Shown here in pieces: positions 13,721-28,000 of a stretch of 64,000 bases of DNA. The DNA comes from Hirudinaria manillensis (taxonomy: Eukaryota > Annelida > Clitellata > Hirudinida > Hirudinidae). A program made the position numbers and the translations under genes. How positions within the stretch are numbered: the stretch's first letter is position 1; every line of letters starts with the position of its first letter. The stretch spans positions 13,553,501 to 13,617,500 of the forward strand of contig CM067529.1 of the NCBI GenBank assembly GCA_034509925.1, read 5' to 3'. Below the pieces are notes generated by a model, which had not been told where the DNA came from, searched no databases, and worked only from the letters and a program-made list of their open reading frames with translations.

Positions 13721-15942
13721 ATTATGTATCCGTAATGTATTAAAATAATATTTTTGCAGTGTTGATCCATTTTCGAGCAACTTTTATGAACAATGAGTTC
13801 AGCCACTTCATTCAGGCAATGATCAATTCGGCCACGATTTCATTCGCTTATGCGCTCGTCGAATTGATTTTCTTCCCATCACATCGCACTCGAATTATTT
13901 TTTTTTTGCACCGACAGAGATAACAGGAGATTGACATCTTCCATTTGAGTCTTCATTTCTTCAAAAAACTAAAATAATAAACATAATTTAATTTAACAAT
14001 TATTTTAATATAATTAATTTTAATATAATTTAACAATTATTTTAAACTCAAGTTAGAGGATATGCCGAATGAGAGACAAATGACGGCAACGACAAAATAA
14101 TGATGGATTAAAATGTAATATCAAAATTTATTCAGGATATTCGCGCCATAATTTCATTTCTAAATGCTAAAGTTTCTGCTGGGATCGATATCTGGAGGAA
14201 GTGATTATCTGAAGTTACTTGATAGCATTTGCCTTTACATATTACTTAATGATCTAGCATTGGTATTCATGTTTATCTATAAAGTCCTCCTTCATGAATT
14301 TGATTTAAGGATCTGATGTGACGTTGGTTCACTTCCTAAGCGCAAACGTCATCCATCAATCGCAAATTGAATTCGTTAATGAACTCCCACTTCTTCCTCA
14401 CGACTTTTCAGCAAAGAAACCACTCTTTCCCTTCTAATGATGTTTCTTAATGAGTCCGTGTCCAAATGAAAGTATGGATCCAAGTGTTTGGGACTTACAT
14501 AACAACTCGCCGAGCAATGAGGAATGAATACACAAATCGTTTGTTATCGATTTACTTTAACTTTGTACATTCATAATTTATTCAATTCATCCAATTGTAA
14601 CAGTTGGCTTTGTGTGTACTGCTTGTTTTACAATAAACGCCATTGATAAGTAAGAAAGACAACGACAAAATGATGCTATTGAGTTGCAGATGACTGATTT
14701 AATTAATTAAATTTATTTGTGAGAATTGCAGCCATTAATTGCTGCCTTTTAACGTGTCATATGATTCCATGTTGAATTCATGTTGCTATTGAAACACGAT
14801 AAGAATTGCAAGTTAGTTTGCTTAAATAATAAAAAAAAAACAGAAGAATAATGATTGGATAATTTTTTGCTTGCCCGAATGGTCCACAGTTGTTTTCCTT
14901 TGATGAAAATTTTGTAGGAATATCTTCACCTCTGCAGTAATTAATTATCTTTTAACCATTCACATCCGTGAAGCGTCGAATCGGGAAAATGAGCTAAAAA
15001 ATATATGAAAGGTTTCTAAAGTATTTGTTGATGTTACCGAGGAAATATATGCAGCGTAAATGCACCCACAGATGCACTTTCCTAGCTGCTAATCTTGATT
15101 CACACGCGTCTATGTTATCGGAAGACGCAGGGAAGTGCTTCGATTTTTTTTCTTGGAAGAAACCTGTCGTTTCTTTTGCGATGCGGAAAAAAGATAAGAA
15201 GTAAGTCAACGATAACTTCATACGAAGCGTTGCTTTTGAGCTCGTAATATTTTTTTTTTTTTGATTTTATTCATTCTGACATCAGTGTCGAATTTCGCTC
15301 TATCTCCGTTTGCATTCGAAATTCTGAAATTCTTGCATTTATGTTTGCATCATCTTTTGAGTGCATTGTGAAACTTTATGTTGCATCAGGGAAAGGGGCT
15401 TTTGTTTAATCGTGGCACTCTTAAAAATTAACATCTTGCTATCAAATATAAATCTCCATCAAACCTCCATACCATCAAATGTTATCAAAAAGTATACAAA
15501 CACATAATACAAATCTTCACGTTAAAACTCCTCATTCGTTGTCTTAAGACACTGTCTTAAAGCGGCAAAACATTCTTTGTCATAGAGCTGGAATAAAGCT
15601 AATATAAAAAAAAAATGTAACAGAGAGACGTGTGCAAGACATAAGAATATGATTCCTATATACATGTACGTGCATAGGACATAGGAACATTTATATGAAT
15701 AATTTAATGTTCTAATCGGATATTCTGAATATCATCGTCGTTAAAATATTTGTACTTCTCAGCATTGAAAACTGTTTATAAATTCTGATCTTGTCACTTA
15801 AAAATATAAAAATTGTATAAACTGCATGAAATATCAAGAAACCAATTATAGCAATTGGAAATACTTTGCATTTTCAAGCATTTTAAATCTTATTCTAACC
15901 CATATTTCATCCGTCACAAAATCGTTCCATAAAGAACTCCGG

Positions 15943-15990
15943 AGGTCATTTGACCTTGGATTTGACCTGACCTGCAAGGGATCATGACCT
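15943..15990. promoter_or_regulatory. Cluster of nuclear-receptor half-sites
   Basis: AGGTCA at 15943-15948 faces TGACCT at 15951-15956 (inverted repeat, 2-bp spacer). Further TGACCT copies lie at 15963-15968, 15968-15973 (overlapping by one base) and 15985-15990. On the minus strand, CCAAGGTCA around 15951-15959 is an extended monomer-type site. Five half-sites in 48 bp of AT-rich DNA is unlikely by chance. The site lies about 300 bp downstream, in transcript direction, of the candidate exon at 16288-16389. Function is inferred from motif content only. Confidence 0.4.
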
Positions 15991-16287
15991 TCGCGTCAAA
16001 GTACGTTACTATGGCTTTTTCGTTTGTCTTGTTTTAGGATATTATCCTTTCTTCTTTTAAGCACGATTATTCATCTTTGAAAAACTTAGTTTTCTTAGTA
16101 GTAAATTTGACATGCTAAACAATATGCTTGATTTGGCATTGACTTATCTTGCAAAGGAAAGCGATGAATGTGCTGTTTCTTAGTCGAGGCAAACGTAAAC
16201 TCAAAGAATTGCAATACAAGAACCAAACATTTTCTTAAAAGGACCACGGTTACATTCTAATGCAGCTTTGGAAAAGTGTAAATATAC

Positions 16288-16389
16288 ACGAAGCGTAAAC
16301 AAGGCACCGCCTGTGAGGCCCATCGAAATCATTTCCCATCGTTCGGTCGTACAGTTTCTGTTACGATCGGCTATCGTCGTCAGAGTCAT
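16288..16389 (-). CDS. Candidate first coding exon, unknown protein
   Basis: An ATG in good context (cccaaaATGA) at 16389 opens 34 codons of balanced composition (MTLTTIADRN... to ...GGALFTLR), ending in phase 0 at a GTATAT donor. GC content is clearly higher than around it. A weakly hydrophobic segment (ISMGLTGGALF) lies near its end. I could not identify a second exon downstream on the minus strand, and I do not recognise the product. It could be a chance open frame. Confidence 0.3.
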
Positions 16390-19300
16390 TTTGGGCGTCC
16401 ACTAATGAATGAACTGGTCTCTTTGTGAGGGAATCATTCTTCTCTAGTAGAGTGTTGAAACTGGTCACAAACAACAGGTAAGAAGGAAAACACGCGATAA
16501 AAAAACAATTAGAGTTCTTCGATTGTATATTATTATTTATTTATTTATTTGTTATATAATGTCGAATTTTGAAAATTGGACGAGATATTCAAGGTGCGCT
16601 TTAAGGATTATGAGTTTACATAAAAACATTGAAAAAAAAAATATGTTCTCTCAGTTTGGAAAGTCAACGCTGCGGTATCCGAAAATTTATTTCAAGAAAG
16701 TGCTTCCGATATCCTTTATCATTGGAAACCTTTCATTCAACCATTACTGATTAGACTTCATCGAGACTGACATTTTTTTTGTTCGGGTGTAAAAACAAAA
16801 ACTGGAAAACAGACGGGAATTTATCAATTATAGAAACGGGATGAGATAAGCAAGGCGATATTTTAATGGAATTGTTTTCGATGGATAAATGCTATTTGAG
16901 GTTCAAATTTTAAAGTGAGACGAATAACACTTAAATAACACAAACAAAACTTTTCGAAAAAGAATTTTTCTTGGCAAAGGCCAAAGCTAAATCTGAAAGC
17001 CGAAAGAGATCTAACAAACAAATGATTCGGAAGTCCAGTTCCAATTCTTTGGACGAAGGGCAAATTCCGTGGAACATTGATTTCACTTAGCTCTCACAGT
17101 GTCAGAAACAATTTAAGGCCATCTCTTTCAGCTACTGTGGCCTAGGTTGAATTTGCATTCTAAATGAATGCTTCGTCACTTATTACATAAAATATATAAA
17201 ACATAAGAAACCTTATTGTTTGTAAAACGCCAATTAAAATGTTCTAATTAATGACGATAATAAATGGCGTGTGAGAAATACAATAAGGATGGATTAGCTA
17301 AAACAATGAAACCTTCGATGTATTAACTTACGTTAATCGTGCCCTGCTATTTCAAAATTGTTCGTTCAATACCCAGCAAGAGGCTAAGAACGGACGTGTG
17401 GGACCACAAGACATTAATCGATCATTGGCTTTTAAGAATAAAAGTTATCTGAGAAATATCAACTTTTAAAATTTTTAATCAATAGAAATTTTGTTAGATT
17501 AAGTTGGGTTATTTGCGACAATCTAAACATTCAAAAAAATCGGCTCTGAACATAGAGTTAGATGAAATCAAGTATTAATTCTGCTTGTATGATTTAATAT
17601 AATATATATTAATCGAATATATATGATTTAATAGAATATATATGATTTAATATAACATATATTAATATAATATATATAATTTAATATAATAGAGTGAGCT
17701 CTCATTAAATGCTCCGATTCTATTCAGAATGTACAAATCGGTCATAGTTCAACTTAATCTGGCAGATTAGTTTTATGTGAATCGTTTGATGTGCGCTTGA
17801 AAAGTAAAAATAAAATAGTTACATCGCTATTTTACGTTGCTAAGACTAACTTGAATTATACTACAAAAAAGACATTTTTAATTAATTGTAATTTGTTGTT
17901 ATTTTGAAAAGTTACTCGAGGACCTAAAAGTTAGGCGACTCTCATTTCAACGTTAGTGAATGATCTAAACGTTTCATTAGTTTATTATAGTTTAATAGGC
18001 AGCCACATTAGATAACGTAATTTTGAATTGAATACTTTGCCCGCGGCCATACAAAAGTCGACTAAAAATGATGTTAAAATAATCATTTAATCGTACATGT
18101 TGAGGTCAAAACCATTTCAATAGAAGCTAAATTCAATAAATCAATTTGTTTTTTAATCACCTCAGGTTTCAACGTTTCAATTTATAAAATAAAATTTCAT
18201 ATTTATAAATTAAAAGAACATGCAATATTTAAAAACAGATCACGTTGTTTTAAATTGAACAAAGTGTTGAAGTTTCAACATCGAGCAACGTCGACTCAAG
18301 CAAATTCTGTTCCTATCCATCGAGTTCATAACCATCCAAAGAGTCGATTTCCTTTTTGGCGTAAAAACCTTCATGGATTGCAAATAAGACCGGTTATAGA
18401 TGAATTAGCGATTAATAATTAGAGAGCAATTCAAATACGTGTTCGTGTTTGAAAGATTGAAAATCCACCTTCAAGGTGACATTATTGCTCAACCATGACA
18501 GGATACGATCATATTCTGACTTAATTAAATTAAGTATAACTAATCAAGAAATCTACAACAATTTCCCTTTTTAAATGTATAATTATTTTAATGCAATTAT
18601 TAATATTATTATCATTGTTAATTATAATTATACATCAGATGCTGTCATTTGTGAAAGGAAGAAAATCACCGGAACATGTCAAGCAACATTCAATCTGGAT
18701 GTCTTCCAAGTGGCATTTGCTTGCTTGCTCTCTGCACCAGCCTATCTCTCCGTAAGGACAGCCTAGAATTAATAAAGATTGATACGATTACAACTTTTCT
18801 TTGGTTTATGCGTTAATGCATCGTAGAAGCATATTGTGCCAAATATTGTGCAAAAGTCATTAAAGAACCACTTTGGTTTATAATGACATAAATTAGGTAT
18901 AATTAACCGTTGACTTTAGGACATTATATTCTATTTTATTTTTATTATTAATATTATTATTATTATTATTATTGTAGATAATTAATTTTGACATAAAAGC
19001 TCGGGCAAGTCGTCAACATTGCAGACAATAATGTAAAGTTTTCAAACATGGTGACTGACTCGCCATATTGTCGGTTAAGATCGGATTGTAAGATCATTTA
19101 TATACATATTACTCTTAAAAACTTGAAGCACTTTTTGGACCGAATTCTAGTCCTGTTAAAAGTTTGGTCAGATATTTCATTTACTTATGTAAGATGAGTT
19201 GGATGTGTTCGAGTGATTTCTAAACCATCGAAGATATTTTTAAAATAATTTCTTAAAAGTTACTCGGAGGAAAATTTGTGGCAACTTTTCTACACATGGC

Positions 19301-20483
19301 ACAGCATTCTTTCTTGATAGTTTCCATGTAACAGTCAAGGTTAGAAAACCTCTTGCAGTGTTCTCCATCAGAGCACACTTTTTCTGGATGACTGAAATAT
19401 TACTTATTTATGAAATATTACTTAGAACGAAAACGATCCTCAATTCCGTTATTTATATTTAAGAATGCAGCTGACTCTGGAAATATTTGCCAAGCCAACC
19501 TCACATCTAAAAACACGTTCTTATCGACTTTTGCATAACCCTGCATTTACTTTAAAATATATTAATGACTAATAAATTCTCGATTATCCTAACTTTGAAG
19601 CAACAACAACAACAAAAACTGAGAAGATAGGACATGTGACCAATATATTCCCAGCCATTTTGCAAAATTTCTATGAAATCTTTGAGCTCCAAAAATTGAT
19701 GTTAGTTTCTTATTTAGAACCTTCAAAGACTCCTTATAAGCAGGTAGCTTATTTAAGGTTATTTATGAAATAAATGAGAAGTTTAAAACTTATTCCTTTG
19801 TTATCGGATATTTGCATAAACCACAGATGACGTAACAGTTTTGTTTGTTGGTTCAATTTGAAAATTTACATTAATAGGACATATGTATATTATTAAGCAT
19901 TGTATATAAGCTTCAATGTTTAGAATACATATTCTAATGTATATATAAATAATAAGTCTTACTTTAATGATAAGACCGATATCTCTATCTACACTGAGGG
20001 GATATGTATATATATATAAAGCATTTTAAATATATATATATAAACCTTACAAATAAAAATTTAATCAGAACATGGACTGCGCACCACATAAAGATTTTGG
20101 ATAAATATAATTAATTATGAATATATTTGGCAAACTAGTTTTAACGTTAATTCAAATAAAATTTTGAAATATTTAAAATGCTTTATTCGAATTTAAATAA
20201 TAAAATCATCACTGAAAGAAAATCTTAAACAAATCACCCCATGAAAAACGTTTCTTGCTACTTTGATTGAAAGTGTATTTCATGGAATTTTGGGTCATAA
20301 TACTTGCTTGAGGCAAATTCATAAGCGGTGTTTGAATTAAACAATGTTTGTTAGAGCCTAAAAAATGGAATTTTCGAATTGTTGCATAATCAGGTCATCT
20401 GACGAGCACTTACACAATTTTGCATAGCTTTTGTCAATAGAAAATAGAGTGAAACAAAATCAACAACAAGTAACAGCAGAAAA
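16390..20483. other. AT-rich DNA with no supported gene
   Basis: No exon, RNA gene or transposon is supported here. An AT-rich block with repeated gatttaat/atatat words lies at 17585-17700 and short ATT runs occur near 18945-18975. Confidence 0.5.
17585..17700. repeat. Degenerate AT-rich tandem repeat
   Basis: Several copies of atgatttaatataatata-like words alternate with atatat runs, with much internal palindromic potential. It is simple-sequence DNA. Confidence 0.7.
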
Positions 20484-21068
20484 TTAAGTTCGCTTAACGG
20501 AGAGGTAGTTATTGAGGTTTAAGGATGATACGCACGATTTGAAGCGAGAAAATGTTGAGGAGTTAATAACATCATGTGGTAGTGAGTTCCAGGGTTTGAT
20601 AATTCGGTTGATGAAGAAATGCTGCCTGTGACTGGTGGAACATTTCTCTTGGCGTAAGCGTAGGGGGTGAACACGGGTTCTGAAGGCTAGAAAGTTAGGG
20701 AATTGTGGAATGTTGCATTTAACATGACCACGAACTATTTTGTGGCATAGGCATAAATCGAAGATGAGGCGTCGATATTCGAGTGTTTTAAGTCCAAGTT
20801 GTTGTAGTCTGCTATGGTATGGCAGTGCTCGGAAGCCGGGGATGGATCTTGTGAAATATTTTTGTACTCTTTCAATCTTCATCATAAGATGCTTAGAATG
20901 TGGGCTCCAGACTTGGAAGCAGAACTCGAGGATTGGTCGGACATAGGTGCAATAAGCCCTGGTTAAGACATTTTTGTTTTTCGTGTGGAAGCATTTGAAA
21001 AGCAGTCTCAATCTTACAAGTGCTTTATGGACAATATTATTGATATGAGCCTTGTACGTGAGTCCATA
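20484..21068 (-). pseudogene. 5'-truncated jockey/CR1-type non-LTR retrotransposon tail
   Basis: A minus-strand frame of about 195 codons begins near 21065 (GLTYKAHINNIVHKAL...) and continues through YVRPILEFCFQVWSPHSK, KIERVQKYFTRSIPGF and LQQLGLKTLEYRRL to a stop at 20484. These are the thumb and post-catalytic motifs typical of jockey/CR1-type reverse transcriptases. The YxDD catalytic block, the endonuclease and all upstream parts are missing, as expected after incomplete target-primed reverse transcription. The remaining frame is unbroken, so the insertion is not very old. No clear poly(A) tail or target-site duplication is visible. Confidence 0.85.
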
Positions 21069-24000
21069 TATAATTATTTATATTAATAATATTATCAAAA
21101 TTAAATTAATTAATTAAAATAAAATAATAATAATATTGTTATTATTATTTCCTTTTGTTGTTTCATGTCCTTCAAGATTTTTATAACGACTTTCGTATGT
21201 TCACAACTGATGCTAGTTTGCATGGAACATACACTTTAAAAAGTTATTTATAGGCTTATATCATGAGTTTTATTTTCTCGACACTCTTATTAATAATTAA
21301 TTAAATATGCTTGTATGTGAGAAAATTCTTTTTTTTAAAGATGTGCACAGAGGAAGTATTTGAAGAAATAAAGCATTTTTTAGGTTTAAAACGTTATCAT
21401 CGTATAATTGATTTGGAGAAAAATAAGCAATTTGTTGTAAAGTAATTTGGGAAATCTCAAAATTTTTTAGACATTTGTGGATTAGTACAATTCAAATACA
21501 ATTCGGTGGCATATTTTCAGAATGTTGCTTGCAGTCTATGGCGTGCATCCGAGCCAACGTGCGTCAGTAAATGGTATAAAAGGATAATCCGCTTTGAAAA
21601 AATAAATATTTGAACCGTGCTAATGGATGACATTTATTTTAATGCGGTCTTTAAAATCTGACGAGTGTCACTTGTTTATCGTTATTAATATTGTTATTTA
21701 AGTACGACTTTTTAAACTAAGCGATCTATTTAAAAATAGATTTAAAGAGCTCTTTAAATAATCGAGTAATTAATTTTATATTTATTTTTAATGAACAAAA
21801 GAATCGTTGTAAAACGTTTTCACCGTTGTCTTTTATCGTAAACCTTTTGCATGAAATTTTGAAACAAAAATAAAATAAAGATGCTGCCCGAGTTAGTCCC
21901 TGAAATTACTGTTCTCCTGAAGAAAGTCAGAATTTAGTTTCATTTTTTAAATTATTAACGCCCTTAAATATAACAGAATAATGATATTAGTTAGCTAAAC
22001 ATATTAATTAATAATAAAAGAATACTTTAAATCGGAAAACAACACTTAAGATCTGGAAGGACATGAAATGTAAAGTGCACGTATGTGTTCATTTTAAATG
22101 AGCTTCGATGAGTTACAAAAGTAGATGAAATATTTAATAATCATAATTATCTAAACAAACTTATAACAAGACTAGCAAAGATGTGAGTCCAAAAAATGTT
22201 TAAATTTCATAAGTTTGTAGACATTCACGATCTTAACACAATTTTAACGTTCAACTCGTGTGACCAATTGCGTCGAGTGATGAAGAAATCAAAGCAGTCA
22301 TTTCCTTTGTCACTTCGTGCATGTTAAATACCCCACTCCAAACACCTCCACGGTGCCTGCTTCATCGTTAATATTATCTGCCAGTCTCTGCTGGGAACAT
22401 TGCAATTACATTAGCGTGTCCGGCAAGATCATCTCGAAGCGTTAACGGATGACCGTGCGCTGCTCTGAAGCGATATCGCCGAAGGCTTGATAAAGGCTGC
22501 ATTTTCCAAAGAAATAATATACGAGAAAACGTTCAGAAACTTTTACAGAGACTTGAAGAATTAATTAAATTATTATATTAAATGTGCAGGGATTGCGCTT
22601 GTTCGAAATAGTCGAATATTTAAACAAAGTCATATTTCCACAACTGACTAAATAGATTTTAAGACTTGAAAAGACTTTTCAAAAGTGGAGGTATCAGTGA
22701 TGAGCGTTTAAAATGTTTTTCGGATGCTGTGTACAGTAATTTATGCATCCGTCCTTTGCTCCTATGATCTTTGAAAGACCATATTTCATCATCGGTCATT
22801 ATCGACCATCCTTTTTTTCATCAATTTTTTCTGCCTTTGTGCGCAAGAAAGCCCAAGCACTCGATTATCGTGTTTAATAGCTTTGTGTAAAAGTGAAATA
22901 TAATTTCCATTTCATTTATGTGTTAAATAAAATTTCAAATAACATTTCACTTTAATGTAGAAATTGTAAAACATCATTGAAATAATAAGAACGTTTGTAC
23001 CATCGAAATATAATTCCAAAGTTCTGCATTCGAGAAAGATTTTCAAATTACGATATTGCATCCGAAAGAAATTCCTTTCAAGTGGTGAAAGTTGTCACTG
23101 AAATTTTTTTAACGACTCTTAACCCTAACTCCCGCGATGATTTTGAGGACTAAAATTGTCGAGAAAGTAGCTTGATAAAAATCTGAAAGCTTCCCTGGTT
23201 TAAGCGAATGAAATGATTTCATTGAAATTTATTCCAGCAAAAAGTTCTTCGATTGTTTGCGTATTTTGAAAAATAAATTGTGTTAGCTTTTCTAATATTT
23301 ATTGTCCGTCGACAATATTTTCCCTCTTGAGATTCTGTTTTTATTTTCCTTTAAAAAAAAAGGTTTTTAAAAAGTGAGAAAATGTTCAACAACAAAGACG
23401 GCATTGGGGCGAGGAGACTGTTATTTACATTGAAGTAGGAGTTTGTTTCAAAATGTCCGACTGCAATTTATGACGGCCATATCCATGAATGGTTAATTGC
23501 GTGCTGTTTTGCAAGCCTTTATTTTTCTTTTCCAAAAATTTGCTCAAAACATTTTTGATTATCTAAAAATGTTTTACTATTTTCTTAAGAAATTCACATA
23601 TTATTTGTCAGAAAATCTTTTTGTGGCACTCGTCACTCATCTTCCTGTTCCTCATCCATTCTCGCATTCCTTTTTATTTTGTCTAAGCGTCAAATATCAT
23701 CACGTCAATCAGGTAGCACAAAACAAAGACATCGTTTTAGTCTGATTTATGCCAAGGAAAATTCTGGAATGCCATTACGAATGACAAACATCTCAAGAAA
23801 CTCCGAGTCACTTTGCAATCGATCAACTTCTTTAACAAACAATCAATTAATATATTTCGCATTTAGCTAAAGCCCTAATCGTCTATAAGCTATAATTTAC
23901 AAGGATTTTCCACCTTCCACCCATTTTGCCCCGAAGGTTTGAGTGGAAATGAAATTTATCGAGCCAATTCGTTATGTCAAAATCAAAGGATTTGATCAGA

Positions 24001-24263
24001 AAATTTAAAACCTTAGATGCTTTAGATGTTTAATTGTGGAGACTGAAATTTAAGTAGAAAATGTTTTCCCGATAAACTGACTTCCATCAGTATTAAGTAA
24101 AATGTACGGAAGACCTGCAACAATACGTTGCAGTAAAAAGTCTGAAAAACAGTGCTAAACCTCAAATTGAACAAGTATTAATTAATCGCAACCATAACTA
24201 TTTGTTGACTACCTGTGTTTGGAAGATGCGAACATTAAATCTATTAATTTAGAGGGCTTCCCT

Positions 24264-24281
24264 TAACCCTAACCCTAACCC
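24264..24281 (-). repeat. Short interstitial telomere-like tract, three CCCTAA units
   Basis: Three tandem TAACCC units, that is TTAGGG on the minus strand. Too short to mark a fusion; it resembles a repair-inserted interstitial telomere sequence. Confidence 0.7.
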
Positions 24282-24750
24282 TTGCTCCAGAGCTGACCGG
24301 ACCCCAATATCAGCTCCTTCCCAAGCCTACCCACGCATGACGGCGTACTCTTTGGCTTACTCAAACGAGAAGCATGCAAAAAGCAATTTCCTGCTTTGTT
24401 TACAAGCACTTCTATTCTCATTTATTTTCCATTATTTTCTCGTCTTAGAATTGACAGACAAAATCAGTTTTGACAAGAAATATTAATTCGTTAATGCCGA
24501 TTTGTTGCTGTTTTAAATCAATCAGTGACCTAAAAGAGTAATAATAGCTCCACTGTTCATATAAAACTATTGTTTCTACAAAGAAATATAGAATAATGAA
24601 TGAAATGTTTGTTAAAATAATGCAAATCCAAAAGTCAATATTTGTTATTTAATGATATTTTTTTTAATATGTTTGAAAAGGAAAAGAATGGTGCTTGCTC
24701 GAGCAGTGCTCATTTCTGGGTGTTCCAAAATGTTTCGCATGGATAAAGTC

Positions 24751-24805
24751 ATCATCCATTCATCCATCTCTCCATCCATCTCTCCATCCATCTCTCCATC
24801 CATCT
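24751..24805. repeat. 12-bp minisatellite (ctccatccatct)n
   Basis: About four units of a CCATCCATCTCT-type repeat. The short open frames over it, with Ser/Ile/Pro or Met/Asp/Gly/Glu repeats, are products of the repeat. Confidence 0.85.
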
Positions 24806-25066
24806 TTCTCCTCGCAGCATATCGTCTGCGCTCGGATGGCTCGGATGCGGACAAATTTAAACGCGAATATTCGTGGTAAAATCTACAAGACTATATTTTC
24901 AAAACAAAAGTGAATTTAAAGATTTTTCGACGACATTGAATTCATGCTTCTTAACATTTTGCCATTAAAAATCGTTGTAACTGTCAAATCGTCATAAAGG
25001 AAATATGATCATCGGCTCGTACTTTTGCCATCATCCGTTGCCGTGACAACTGCCTGTCGACGCTCA

Positions 25067-28000
25067 ATGGCGCTGATTGGGATTCTGCTCATGCACGGCT
25101 TCAGCTGCTGTACCCAAGGTGAGAATTATTGCAATGTTACTAAGTGCTTCACAATTTCGTCGTGGTATTCATTAGGACCAATTAATTGGTTGAAATTTTA
25201 TTTGAATTTTAACCTAAATCACTTCAATAATTTATGATGAAGATTATTTACCAATTTGAGCTGGTAGGTTTTGTCAACAAATCCAATAAATAACATTTTA
25301 ATTAGAACATATTTCGATAATAAACCTGCGATGACCACACAAATTTCTAGGCCAATGGAAAAGAAATAAATAATTTAATGTATTCCATTATGCAATGCAA
25401 ACTCTATCCTGCATGGATTCCTTTTCATTTTATTTTTGACACTTTATGATTTGTTCCTTCATCATTTTTGCATTGCTAATGTTCTAATCTAACTGCTTCC
25501 TTGCAATGTTAGTACAATATGGGGTTCGACCACCATAAACCCCATCGAAGTTATTGCAAGTCGTCAATTCTTGTTTTCCTATTACTATTTATATAACACC
25601 TGACGGGTTAAATTTTTTAAATTTAAATTTTATTAAACATTCTGCAGATGTTGCTAGCAAATTGTTGCTTTTTGCAATTAATTAATTATTGTTGATCGTT
25701 AAACCTGATACTCGGGGATTCGTGGGCAATGACCAACAATAGGAAGGTGTTGTGGATAATAATAAGATACAACAGAAGGCTAAAACTATCAAAATGGAAA
25801 GTTATCTCAAACTTTTATTGGCATTATAAAATGATCAACTTTTTCACGAGTAATTGAGTTTGCTCCAGCACTTGTGCAACGCATTGTGTTTTCCTTTGAT
25901 GGACTTTATTTCAATGCTTTCATGGTGTATGAATTGTTATGGTTAAGTGTGGTCGGTAAGTTTTTACGGTATATTTTTAATTCAATTAAAACTAATTTTC
26001 GCTGAATGTGTTTCTAATTATAGATGTAAACTCTTTTTTTTCCGGCAATCAATACCAGTTCCACACAGTAATCATATTGATGGCGGATGGTTTACACATA
26101 GACTTGAATCTCCTTAAACTATTATAAATTGCTATTAAGCAATTTGGTTAAGTATTGTAAATATCCATCTCACGGAATATTCAATAGGACTAGATTCTTA
26201 CTACTTCTTCCCAGTAATTTTTATCGATCCAAATGGCATCACATAAAAGTCACTCACTAACCTACTACGAATCATTTGATAGTAGCTCGAGCGTAACGGC
26301 TTTGTTCTGGCCGATAGCTGGAAGGTTGGTCGAGAATGCTTAATGATCCGATAGACTTTGTTTTATTGATTCCATGTTTTTGAACCTGCAGTGTTCAGAA
26401 AATTATAAAACTGATTACGGTGGTGGATTAACGCAATAATTTAATCACCCGAGATTAAGCTAGATTATGTGATATTTATTAGACGTTTCAGGATGCTTTT
26501 AAAAACGTTTAAAACAATTTCGCTAATTTATGAATCATGATCCTAACTTCGAGAACCCTTGAAGAACCTAGGTTGCGTAAGAGACTAACACTCTTTCGCA
26601 GACTCTTGGGAGCACTTTGATAAAACTTACTAGGATGGTTTTAGGCCCAAAGGTAAGCGCTGAAAAGAATTTTAAAAAAGAAGTGTTACTGGGAAAACCA
26701 AAGGTGATTAGTTGCCGAATACAACTATGGATAACCTAGGCATCTATCGAGCAAATTCTTTTATGAAAATCAAAACATCTAGCAATAATGTGGCATTATT
26801 TATTTGTCAATATTAAGTCAAATTAATCACAAAGAAAACATTTTTGATTCTCTAAAGGCGTAATTAAAATAACTGGCTAGTTAAAAATCCCCTGGGTAGT
26901 AGAAGCCATTTTCTGTCACGCGATGTCACGTGTGCAAACGGAAAGTTTATTGTTAAGATAGCCTAACCCTGGTTTTGTAGATCTTAAGAATATCATCCAA
27001 TAGAAATCCATCTAATTATGTGACAATGGAAAATAAATGAAATTTGATAAATATATTATTAAACGGAATTTGTCATTTAAACAATGATTGTGCATTTAAG
27101 CAGTTCTCAACCATTCTGTAAATGCTGTAATATGTATAGCGAATTGTTTTTAATTTTGGGATTAATCATATCAGTACTGTTTTAATACTTTACTTCTAAT
27201 ATATCAACTGACCAATAACATCATTAAATTAACTTTTAACGCGCATCTTACTTTCCCGACCCGGGACATGCATTTGACAATTAAGGAACTTATTCGGTTA
27301 TAAAGTGAAATTTTTTTCTGGAATTGTAGTTAAAATTTCGTGAAATTTGTGCTAAAAGTTGGTCACCAATTTTTTAGTCTGAAACTATTCCGATCATCGA
27401 TATAAACTCAGACCTAGCTTCGCTAAGATAACCTTTAACACTCACAGAATATTTTATTTGCTCACCAGGTTACTTGCATTTCCCTCAACAAGTCAGAGAC
27501 CATGTCGATAGAATATGAAAGCATTTATTGCTGTCGGAACATAACTTTATGCTCGTTTTTAGTTTTATTGACAAATAATTATAGGCAAAAAAGGTCGCAA
27601 GATATGAAAATATGGCGCCAAAATTAGGGCGTCAGAGTAATCTCAATTGAAAGAGATGCCGCAAGCAAAAGGCAAAATTAATGAATGTATGCTTACCAAT
27701 GATAGAAGATAGATAAGCGAAGCACAATCGAAAACAAATGTGAAAAATTACTTTAGAGACATGAAAAATATATTCTGCGTTTACTGACGAATTGGCCACG
27801 TCAAACTTTGCAAGATTTTCATAAATCAGACCTTCAAGAAATTTTCAATTCATTAATAACTAATTGGTAATAAATGTTGTGCTTTTATTTTAGTGAATCA
27901 GGTATTGCTCTTAAAAAAAGGAGAAGAGTTGCATTGGGACTGATGTTCTCGTTGTGGCTAGAGAGTTGCTATGATTTTTAACTTGGGGGCTGTTCGGGTC

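Larger units (their letters stand above)
21069..25066. other. AT-rich DNA upstream of the Ig-superfamily gene
   Basis: No coding exon is supported. A GC-richer patch at about 22320-22500 has no open frame of note. The promoter of the Ig-superfamily gene presumably lies at the right end. Short repeats are listed separately. Confidence 0.5.

Noticed and set aside
25025..25066. Upstream extension of the Ig-protein start
   Set aside because: It would need a TTG start; the ATG at 25067 gives a standard signal peptide.
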